In this document: one piece after another, positions 31,063 to 38,378 of the stretch
Layout: each line of letters opens with the position of its first letter
How positions within the stretch are numbered: position 1 is the stretch's first letter
Source of the DNA: an uncultured Eubacteriales bacterium
Lineage (GTDB): Bacteria > Bacillota > Clostridia > Oscillospirales > QAMX01
Assembly (NCBI GenBank): GCA_905205975.1
Contig: CAJLFQ010000014.1
Coordinates: forward strand, 1 to 40,959
Direction of reading: 5' to 3'
Length of the DNA: 40,959 bases
Translations under genes and position numbers: made by a program
The notes under the pieces: generated by a model
Told to the model about the DNA's origin: nothing
The model's database searches: none
The model's input: the letters and a program-made list of their open reading frames with translations, nothing else

Positions 31063-33177
31063 ATGGTCACGAAAATGCAGTTCCATACGCACACGTTCCA
31101 GACCGAAATCGGCGGCCGCACGATGATCGTCGAGACCGGCAAAATGGCCGGCCTTGCCAACGGCAGCTGCCTGATCCGCTACGGCGAGACCGTCGTGCTC
31201 GTCACCGCTACGGCTTCCGAAAAGCCGCGCGACGGCATTGACTTCTTCCCCCTGAGCGTCGACTACGAAGAAAAGCTCTACGCCGTCGGCCACATTCCGG
31301 GCTCCTGGCAGCGCCGCGAAGGCCGTCCGAGCGAAAAGGCCATCCTGACCTCCCGCGTCATTGACCGTCCGATCCGCCCGCTCTTCCCGAAAGACATGCG
31401 GAATGACGTCTGCATCTCCTGCACCGTTCTGTCCGTCGATCAGGACAACTCGCCGGAAATCTGCGCCATGATCGGTACCTCCATCGCCCTGTCCATCTCC
31501 GACATCCCGTGGAACGGCCCGATCGGCGGGCTGAACATCGGTTATGTCGACGGTCACTTCATCATCAACCCGACCGAGAAAGAACGCCAGGAAAGCACCC
31601 TGGCGCTGACCGTCGCCGCCACGAATGAAAAAGTCGTCATGATTGAAGCGGGCGCCAACGAAATCCCCGAAGACATCATGTACAACGCCATCATGCTGGC
31701 GCACCAGGAAATCAAACCGATCTGCGCCTTCATCGCAGGCATCGCCGCCGAAATCGGCAAGCCGAAGTTCTCCTATCCGGCCATCAACGTCCCGGCCGAA
31801 CTGTATGACGCACTGAAAGAACGCTACATCGAAGACGTCCGCTTCTGCATGGACACCGACGACAAGACCGTCCGCGATGCACGTCTGGCAGAGCTGACCG
31901 ACCGCATCGCCGAACAATACGGCGATGAATACACCGAAAATCAGGCTGTTTTCGGTGAATGCCTCTACAAACTCCAGAAATACGTTGTCCGCCGCTGGCT
32001 GCTTGACGATCAGAAACGCGTTGACGGCCGCCGCATGGATCAGGTTCGCCCGCTGGCCGCAGAAGTCGGCCTGCTGCCGCGCGTCCATGGTTCGGGCATG
32101 TTTACCCGCGGACAGACGCAGGTTCTGACCGCCTGCACGCTGGGCACCGTCGCCGATTACCAGATCCTCGACGGCATCTCCAACGAAACCACCAAGCGCT
32201 ATATGCACCACTATAACTTCCCGGGTTACAGCGTCGGCGAAGCAAAGCCGAGCCGCACGCCGGGCCGCCGCGAAATCGGTCACGGTGCACTGGCTGAACG
32301 CGCCCTTGTCCCGGTCATCCCGTCGGAAGAAGAATTCCCCTACTGCATCCGTCTGGTCTCCGAAGTCCTCTCCTCCAACGGTTCGACGTCGCAGGGTTCC
32401 ATCTGCGGCTCCACGCTGGCGCTGATGGACGCGGGCGTCCCGATCAAGGCGCCGGTCGCCGGCATCTCCTGCGGTCTGATCACCGAAGGCGAACGCTGGA
32501 TGGTCTTCACCGACATTCAGGGCGTCGAAGACTTCTTCGGCGATATGGACTTTAAGGTCGCCGGCACCCATAAGGGCATTACGGCCATCCAGATGGACCT
32601 CAAGATCGACGGTCTGACCCCGGCCATCATCAAAGAAGCCCTGCGCCAGACGCGTGAGGCCCGCATTGAAATCCTCGACCAGATCATGCTGCCGGTCATC
32701 TCCGAACCGCGCAAGGAGCTCTCCAAGTATGCGCCGAAGATGATGCAGATGCAGATCGACGTCGACAAGATCCGCGAAGTCATCGGCAAGGGCGGCAGCG
32801 TCATTCAGAAAATCGTCGCCGACACCGGCGCGAAAATCGATATCGAAGAAGACGGCCGCGTCTTCATCTCCAGCAGCGACATCGAAGCCTGCCGCGCCGC
32901 CTACAACACGATCAGCGCCATTGTCCTCGATCCGCAGCCGGGTCAGGTCTTCTACGGCAAAGTCACCCGCCTCATGCAGTTCGGCGCGTTCGTCGAAATC
33001 GCGCCGGGCAAAGAAGGGCTTGTCCACATCTCCAAGCTTGCCAAATACCGTGTCAACAAAGTCGAAGACGTCTGCAACGTCGGCGATATGCTCTGGGTCG
33101 TTGTCACCGACATCGACGAAAAGGGCCGCCTGAACCTCTCCCATAAAGACGCCGTTCCGCCCACGGACGCACAGTAA
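31063..33177 (+). CDS. pnp: Polyribonucleotide nucleotidyltransferase (PNPase)
   Basis: A 704-aa protein with the full PNPase order: first RNase PH-like domain (RYGETVVLVTATASEKPRDG), helical linker, and second, catalytic RNase PH-like domain (GSGMFTRGQTQVLTACTLGT, RLVSEVLSSNGSTSQGSICG, DFFGDMDFKVAGT). A KH domain (KIREVIGKGGSVIQKI, GKGG about 580) and a C-terminal S1 domain (GQVFYGKVTRLMQFGAFVEI) follow. The phosphorolytic 3'-5' exonuclease degrades mRNA in the cytoplasm. The start at 31063 has AAAAGG upstream; ATG 31051 would place the ribosome site directly against the start codon. Confidence 0.97.
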   Translation: MVTKMQFHTHTFQTEIGGRTMIVETGKMAGLANGSCLIRYGETVVLVTATASEKPRDGIDFFPLSVDYEEKLYAVGHIPGSWQRREGRPSEKAILTSRVIDRPIRPLFPKDMRNDVCISCTVLSVDQDNSPEICAMIGTSIALSISDIPWNGPIGGLNIGYVDGHFIINPTEKERQESTLALTVAATNEKVVMIEAGANEIPEDIMYNAIMLAHQEIKPICAFIAGIAAEIGKPKFSYPAINVPAELYDALKERYIEDVRFCMDTDDKTVRDARLAELTDRIAEQYGDEYTENQAVFGECLYKLQKYVVRRWLLDDQKRVDGRRMDQVRPLAAEVGLLPRVHGSGMFTRGQTQVLTACTLGTVADYQILDGISNETTKRYMHHYNFPGYSVGEAKPSRTPGRREIGHGALAERALVPVIPSEEEFPYCIRLVSEVLSSNGSTSQGSICGSTLALMDAGVPIKAPVAGISCGLITEGERWMVFTDIQGVEDFFGDMDFKVAGTHKGITAIQMDLKIDGLTPAIIKEALRQTREARIEILDQIMLPVISEPRKELSKYAPKMMQMQIDVDKIREVIGKGGSVIQKIVADTGAKIDIEEDGRVFISSSDIEACRAAYNTISAIVLDPQPGQVFYGKVTRLMQFGAFVEIAPGKEGLVHISKLAKYRVNKVEDVCNVGDMLWVVVTDIDEKGRLNLSHKDAVPPTDAQ

Positions 33178-33195
33178 TTCCCGCATCAGCTCACC

Positions 33196-33229
33196 AAAGC
33201 AGGGACGGTTTTCCGTCCCTGCTTTTTTT
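33196..33229 (+). terminator. Terminator after pnp
   Basis: A 13-bp perfect stem (33196-33208 with 33213-33225), TTTT loop and a T7 tract. It lies only 38 nt before the next gene, and no new promoter is visible there. Reading into cysteine synthase must therefore depend on read-through, or on a promoter I cannot recognise. Confidence 0.93.
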
Positions 33230-33267
33230 CAAACCGTTGGCAGACCGCCTGCCGGAAAGAGGAACCC

Positions 33268-34170
33268 ATGTATCGAAACATTCTGGACACCATCGGCAAC
33301 ACGCCGCTGGTTCCCATCAACCATATGTCCCCGAACCCCGCCGTTGAAATCTGGGCGAAGCTGGAAGGGTTCAACCCGACCGGCAGCATCAAGGACCGGA
33401 TTGCGCTCGCCATGGTCGAACAGGCCGAGGCCGACGGCAGCCTGACGCCGGGCAAAACCATCATCGAAGCCACCAGCGGCAACACCGGCATCGGTCTGGC
33501 CATGATCGGAACGGTCAAAGGCTATGACGTCGTCATTGTCATGAGCGAAGCCGTTTCGATTGAACGCCGCCGGATGATCGAAGCGTTCGGCGGCAAAATC
33601 GTGCTGACGCCCGCCGCCGAAGGCACCGACGGCGCCATCCGCAAAACTGCGGCGATGATTGCAGAACAGCCGGACAAATATTTCAACCCGAACCAATTCA
33701 TGAATGTCTACAACAAGCTGGCGCACTACCGCACGACGGCGGAAGAGATCTGGCGGCAGACCAACGGCACGCTGACGCATTTCGTCTCGGCGCTCGGCAC
33801 ATCCGGGACGCTGATGGGCGTCGGCATGGGGCTGAAGGAAAAGAACCCGGCCATTCAGATCGTCGAAGCGCAGCCCGTCCGCGGCCACTATATTCAGGGG
33901 CTGAAAAATATGCAGGAAGCCATCGTGCCGGAGATCTACGATCCGGCGGCGGTGGACATCTCCGTTTCCATCGAAAGCGAAGCGGCGTTTGAAATGTCGC
34001 GGCAGATTGTCAAAAACGAGGGCATTTTCGTCGGCATGAGCAGCGGCGCTGCCATGCTGGCTGCGACGGAAGTCGCAAAAAAACTGGATTCCGGCAAAAT
34101 TGTCGTGATTTTTCCAGACCGCGGTGAAAAATACCTGAGTACCAAATTATTCCGCTGCGGCGAACTGTAA
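33268..34170 (+). CDS. PLP-dependent cysteine synthase (CysK/CysM type)
   Basis: A 300-aa fold-type II PLP enzyme. The PLP lysine lies in GFNPTGSIKDRIA (Lys42), the substrate loop is TSGNTGI, and the phosphate-binding loop is GTSGTLMG. The C-terminal IVVIFPDRGEKYLST is typical. It makes cysteine from O-acetylserine (or O-phosphoserine) and sulfide. The short NPTGS(I/V)KDR form fits both CysK and CysM; the sequence does not separate them. AAAGAGG precedes the ATG. It forms a unit with the next gene (39 nt). Confidence 0.93.
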   Translation: MYRNILDTIGNTPLVPINHMSPNPAVEIWAKLEGFNPTGSIKDRIALAMVEQAEADGSLTPGKTIIEATSGNTGIGLAMIGTVKGYDVVIVMSEAVSIERRRMIEAFGGKIVLTPAAEGTDGAIRKTAAMIAEQPDKYFNPNQFMNVYNKLAHYRTTAEEIWRQTNGTLTHFVSALGTSGTLMGVGMGLKEKNPAIQIVEAQPVRGHYIQGLKNMQEAIVPEIYDPAAVDISVSIESEAAFEMSRQIVKNEGIFVGMSSGAAMLAATEVAKKLDSGKIVVIFPDRGEKYLSTKLFRCGEL

Positions 34171-34209
34171 GGCGCCGCGCCGGATTTTTATGCAAGGAGG
34201 CACCCGCCG

Positions 34210-35835
34210 ATGTTCACCTATTTTCACAGCTACCTGCCGGAAACATGGCAGGCGCAAGTCGACCGCGGTCTGATCGGCAAAAACGCCGGGATCCGGTTTT
34301 CCCAGTCCCTGCTGATCGACGAACCGCTGAAATTCAACCGTCTGGCTGCAAAAGACGGTCCGCTCTGGGCGCTGGAGCAGGAAGCCCGCCTCCCGCTCTA
34401 CATCGACCGGCTGCAGGGCGGCTGCTATTTCGAGGGCTACGACTACGATGAATCGCTGCTCGACGCCTACCGCAATCTGCTGGGCGACGGCTTCTTCGGG
34501 TTCCAGATGCACGAATGGATGAGCAATCTCTGGTCGGATCTCTGCAAGCTGCGCGGCAACGGCTGCCCCGAATGGACGGCGGACGCCATCCGCGCGACCA
34601 TTCGGCGCGCGTTCCCCTTTCCGCACCTGTTTTTGGAGGCCATGTCTGCAGAAGAGCTGGCAGAAGCCGGACCGTTGGCGTCGCTTGAGTCGTTTCTCGC
34701 CGCGGCGGAGGCGCTGTTTGAACGCCGGATGCGGCAGTGCAGGGGACAGCTGATCCCCTGCGACAGCTTCGCGCTCTCGCATCAGCTGGAAGTTCGCCTC
34801 GGCGCACGCCGCCTGATGCCGGAAATCGGCGCGCAGACGCCGGACACCCGCGTCCAGATCGCCTATGCCCGCGGCATGGCGCGGGCGCACCGCTTCGATT
34901 TCGGCGCGTACTATGAACCGTGGGGCGGTTCGCCCTTCTCGGCCTGCTGCTATCAGAAAGACGGGCGCAATGAATGGGGCATGCAGATCGGCTCCAAGGA
35001 TTTCCCCTTTGAAACCTGCGGCGAAAACGGCGGCAGCTCCCGCTCCATGCAGCGCCGGATGCACCTGTACGCCTATTTTGCCGGCGCCGGGTTCTTTTCA
35101 GAGGAATGGGGCATGTGCAATCTGTTCGCCGACTGGCGCGATTTCGAGCTGACGCCCTACGGACGGGTCAAGCGCGACTTTCTCCGGCTGACGGAGCGGC
35201 ATCCCGACCGCGGCGCGCTGTTTGCGCCGATCGGCATCGTTCTCCCGCGGGAATTCCCCGTTCTGGCAGACATCCACTGCACGGAGGACCGGCTCTTCGG
35301 CTACCCGCTCGCCGGTTCCGCGGCGGAACGCTTCCGCCGCGTGCGCCAGACGGTCTGCGCGCTGCTGTCAAACCCCCTGCCCATGCTGGGAACCGAGACG
35401 ACGCAGCTCATCAACAGCCGGATTCCTGATGCGTTCGACCTGCTGCACGAGGACACGCCGGACGCATTCAGCCGGTATGAATACCTGATTGACCTGACCG
35501 ACAGCGGAACGCTGTCCAAAACGCACCGCTGCTGCACGGCGGCGGACGCGCCGGCGCTGCTGGAACAGCTGATGCCCTGTACGGTTTCCGGAAACGTCCA
35601 CTGGTTTGTCAACCGGACGGAAAACGGCTGGCTGCTCGTTCTATTCAACCACTCCGGCATCTGCCGCACCGTCGCAGACGGCGAAACCGCGCTGCGCGAA
35701 GCGGACAGCCCGGCCGCCATCCGTCTCAAGCAGGGCGCGCTCCGCCGGCTGGAGGGGGACGCCGATCTGTCGGAAGCAGACGGCGTCTATCACCTGACGC
35801 TGCCCGCCGGCGGATGGTTTCTCGGTTCATTCTGA
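34210..35835 (+). CDS. Protein of unknown function, possible TIM-barrel glycoside hydrolase-like
   Basis: A 541-aa soluble protein with many aromatic and acidic residues: YEPWGGSPFSACCYQKDGRN, FFSEEWGMCNLFADWRDFEL, and a C-terminal beta domain (GNVHWFVNRTENGWLLVLFN) as in many glycoside hydrolases. Glu residues in EPWGG and EEWG are candidates for catalytic groups by analogy only. No signal peptide. AAGGAGG is 8 nt before the ATG. No family is recognised; the link to cysteine synthase looks accidental. Confidence 0.7.
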   Translation: MFTYFHSYLPETWQAQVDRGLIGKNAGIRFSQSLLIDEPLKFNRLAAKDGPLWALEQEARLPLYIDRLQGGCYFEGYDYDESLLDAYRNLLGDGFFGFQMHEWMSNLWSDLCKLRGNGCPEWTADAIRATIRRAFPFPHLFLEAMSAEELAEAGPLASLESFLAAAEALFERRMRQCRGQLIPCDSFALSHQLEVRLGARRLMPEIGAQTPDTRVQIAYARGMARAHRFDFGAYYEPWGGSPFSACCYQKDGRNEWGMQIGSKDFPFETCGENGGSSRSMQRRMHLYAYFAGAGFFSEEWGMCNLFADWRDFELTPYGRVKRDFLRLTERHPDRGALFAPIGIVLPREFPVLADIHCTEDRLFGYPLAGSAAERFRRVRQTVCALLSNPLPMLGTETTQLINSRIPDAFDLLHEDTPDAFSRYEYLIDLTDSGTLSKTHRCCTAADAPALLEQLMPCTVSGNVHWFVNRTENGWLLVLFNHSGICRTVADGETALREADSPAAIRLKQGALRRLEGDADLSEADGVYHLTLPAGGWFLGSF

Positions 35836-35864
35836 CCGTCCGGTTCTCACCGGCAGGCAGCAGA

Positions 35865-35898
35865 AAAGCCCCGGATTTCGTCTGAAATCCGGGGCTTT
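35865..35898. terminator. Convergent terminator between the unknown gene and the ABC exporter
   Basis: A perfect 15-bp stem (35865-35879 with 35884-35898) and 4-nt loop. On the minus strand it ends in TTTT, suiting the ABC exporter. On the plus strand the stem's TTT is followed by GCGCG, a weaker end. Confidence 0.85.
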
Positions 35899-35908
35899 GC
35901 GCGTTTTG

Positions 35909-37777
35909 TTATGCGTATGTCAGATAGCCTTCGCCTTCGACCGCCTTGACGGCGATATCGCTCAGCGATTTCAGCTCATAGAAGCGGCCTTTCTTTTCCA
36001 TCAGCTCGTTGTAGGTGCCGCATTCCACAATTCTGCCCTCGTCCATGACGACGATACGGTCTGCATTCCGGATGGTGGAGAGGCGGTGCGCCACGATGAA
36101 CGTCGTCCGGCCGTGGACGAGCGATTCAATCGCCTTCTGCACATGGAACTCCGACACGTTGTCGAGTGCCGACGTCGCTTCGTCAAGGATCAGGATGGCT
36201 GGATTCCGAATCAGTGCACGTGCAATCGTGATGCGCTGGCGCTGACCGCCGGACAGCTTATCGCCCTCTTCGCCGACCTGCGTATCCAGCCCCTTGGGCA
36301 GCTGCGGGAGAAATTCCGTGATGTTGGCCATTTCAACGGCGCGCTGGAGATCCGCTTCGGAATACGCTTCGAGGCCGTAGGTGATGTTTTCGCGGATCGT
36401 CCCCGGGAAGAGGATGCTGTTCTGCGGGACAACGGAGATGTGATGCCGGTAGTTGTGGACGCGGATGTCGTTGATGTTCTTGCCGTCGATGCAGACTTCG
36501 CCTTCCGTCGCGCGGAGGAAGCCGATGATCATGTTGACCATCGTCGTCTTGCCGGAGCCGGACGAACCGACAAACGCGATGCATTCGCCCGGTTTGACGT
36601 GCAGATCCACGTCGTCAATGACTTTCGTCTCCGGGGCATCGGGGTATGAATAGGAAACGTGGTTGAAATCGATCTGGCCCTGAATGTTCTTCAGGTGATA
36701 GGGGCCGTCTTTTTCGATGTCGTCGGAGGTCATGACCTCTTCAATGGAAGAAACGGCTTCCATGCCGGTGACCAGCGTCGGGAAGATGTTGACCAGCGTA
36801 GAAACGCTGCCGTTGATCTGGGAGAAGAGCGACTGATACAAAACGATGTCGCCGACGCGGATTTTTCCTTCCAGCGCCAGCACCGAGCAGACGATCAGGT
36901 TGAGCAGCGTCAGCAGGTTGGAAAGCACCCAGGAACAGGAGCCGAAAAATGCAACCGTGCCGTCAACCTTGAGGCCGCTCTGCGTCAGCTCGTTGACGCC
37001 GTTGTCAAATTCGGAAACCTCGCGCTTCTCCAGACCGTGCGCTTTGGTGATGGTCAGCATTTTCAGCATGGAGGTAAACGAAGCCGAGACGTTTTCGTTG
37101 ACCAGACGGTAATCCCGCGACTGTTTGGCGATCGGCTTCCAGAACAGCTTGGTCAGCACAATGTTCACCGGGACGATCACGAGGAAGAAAATCGTCATGC
37201 CGATGGAGCGGCACAGCGAAATGCCGACGGCGACCAACACGCCGAAAATGGCCGGGAGCAGCGTCAGCAGCAACGTCGAGGCCAGTCCGTTGACGGACTC
37301 GATGTCCCGCAGGAACTTGGACTGCAATTTGCCGGATTCGATCTGTTTGTGATAGGTCAGTGAGAGCTGCTGAAGCTTCCGGACGATGGCGCAGCGGAAC
37401 CCTGCGCTGAAGTCGCGCAGCACCGTGTTGGTCAGCCGGGCATAGAGCATATGGGTCGGAATGTTTTGCAGCAGGATCAGCACCAGCAGAATGGAATACC
37501 GCAGGAGCATCGTATACGATTTGTCGTTGACCGGTTCCGATGCGACGTTGATGATTTCAGCCGTCACAATCGGCAGCACCCACGTCGGCGAGTGCTTGAT
37601 CAAAAACATGATCTGCGCGAAAATGAGCTTGCCTTTATAGAGCTTGAACCCGTCCAAAACGACGCCCAGCCCGCTTTTTTTCTTCGCACCGTTGGACTCA
37701 AAAATCTGCTCATAGAGCGGAATACGCGCCTCATCCAGCTTCGGCGCCTGTTTTTGCGTGGTTTTTTCATCCGCCAT
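35909..37777 (-). CDS. ABC exporter half-transporter, homodimer type
   Basis: A 622-aa protein. About 45 soluble residues lead into six membrane helices and a complete ATPase domain: Walker A GSSGSGKTT, signature LSGGQRQR, catalytic Glu in LILDEATSALD, and switch His in FIVAHRLSTI. All catalytic residues are intact, so it can work as a homodimer, unlike the pair at 22.9-26.4 kb. Substrate unknown. It is a single-gene unit with its own promoter and terminator. Confidence 0.93.
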   Translation of the reverse strand: MADEKTTQKQAPKLDEARIPLYEQIFESNGAKKKSGLGVVLDGFKLYKGKLIFAQIMFLIKHSPTWVLPIVTAEIINVASEPVNDKSYTMLLRYSILLVLILLQNIPTHMLYARLTNTVLRDFSAGFRCAIVRKLQQLSLTYHKQIESGKLQSKFLRDIESVNGLASTLLLTLLPAIFGVLVAVGISLCRSIGMTIFFLVIVPVNIVLTKLFWKPIAKQSRDYRLVNENVSASFTSMLKMLTITKAHGLEKREVSEFDNGVNELTQSGLKVDGTVAFFGSCSWVLSNLLTLLNLIVCSVLALEGKIRVGDIVLYQSLFSQINGSVSTLVNIFPTLVTGMEAVSSIEEVMTSDDIEKDGPYHLKNIQGQIDFNHVSYSYPDAPETKVIDDVDLHVKPGECIAFVGSSGSGKTTMVNMIIGFLRATEGEVCIDGKNINDIRVHNYRHHISVVPQNSILFPGTIRENITYGLEAYSEADLQRAVEMANITEFLPQLPKGLDTQVGEEGDKLSGGQRQRITIARALIRNPAILILDEATSALDNVSEFHVQKAIESLVHGRTTFIVAHRLSTIRNADRIVVMDEGRIVECGTYNELMEKKGRFYELKSLSDIAVKAVEGEGYLTYA

Positions 37778-37813
37778 TCAGAGTCACCTCTTTTGGGAAA
37801 ATGATTGCAAGTT

Positions 37814-37842
37814 ATTATACCGATTGTTTCATCGAATAACAA
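37814..37842 (-). promoter_or_regulatory. Promoter of the ABC exporter gene
   Basis: On the minus strand: TTGTTA (37837-37842), 17-nt spacer, TATAAT (37814-37819), a consensus -10. A GAGGTG ribosome site follows near the ATG at 37777. Confidence 0.8.
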
Positions 37843-37984
37843 TGGACGTTTCGGACAAAAAACGTTCTGTCCGGCTCTTCAAAAACCGTCATGGCGAGAT
37901 GCGCGCCAAACACGTTTTGCACGTTTTCTCCCGTTTCCTCCGTTCGTTCCGGACAGATTTCGGTCAGAACACCTGAAAACGGGC

Positions 37985-38013
37985 TTGACAGGCATTCCTG
38001 TTCGTGTTATCAT
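37985..38013 (+). promoter_or_regulatory. Promoter of the small-ORF/GH36 lipoprotein unit
   Basis: TTGACA (37985-37990), 17-nt spacer, TATCAT (38008-38013) preceded by TGt. It precedes both the small ORF at 38077 and the lipoprotein gene at 38379. Confidence 0.8.
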
Positions 38014-38076
38014 GATAATCGTTCAGAATGCCCGTTTCCGGCTTCGAAAAAGTATCTTTCACGAAGGTGCATCCGC

Positions 38077-38349
38077 ATGCTGCCTGACGATTTGCGCACA
38101 CAGCCGCTCCTCTCTTTTTGGACGGCGGGAACCCGTTTCAGGAATCCCTGCGGCGCCGACGTGCATCCGGCTGCCTCCGAAGGAAACGGCGTGCTGGCCG
38201 CGGCTGATACGCTGTCCGGCGGACTTCCGGTCACCCGTGCGCTGCGCCGCTGCCCGGACTGCGATGCGTGTGAACCCGTCCGCCGCTTTGAAACTGCCGG
38301 CGCGCGCCTGACAGCCCCTCTGAGATGCCCAGAACCGCCTCTCGCATGA
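38077..38349 (+). CDS. Small Cys-containing protein of unknown function
   Basis: A possible 90-aa protein, MLPDDLRTQPLLSFWTAGTR..., with a CPDCDAC cluster that could bind a metal. GAAGGTG lies 8 nt before the ATG, the gene follows directly after a strong promoter, and the next gene starts 29 nt past its stop. The composition is ordinary for this genome and no family is recognised. It may equally be a long leader without a protein product. Confidence 0.42.
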   Translation: MLPDDLRTQPLLSFWTAGTRFRNPCGADVHPAASEGNGVLAAADTLSGGLPVTRALRRCPDCDACEPVRRFETAGARLTAPLRCPEPPLA

Positions 38350-38378
38350 TCTGACGGATAAAAAAGGAGCGATTTCAA

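Noticed and set aside
31000..33186. A 728-codon open frame on the minus strand opposite pnp
   Set aside because: Shadow of pnp; low-complexity Asp/Gly/Arg composition and no recognisable domain.
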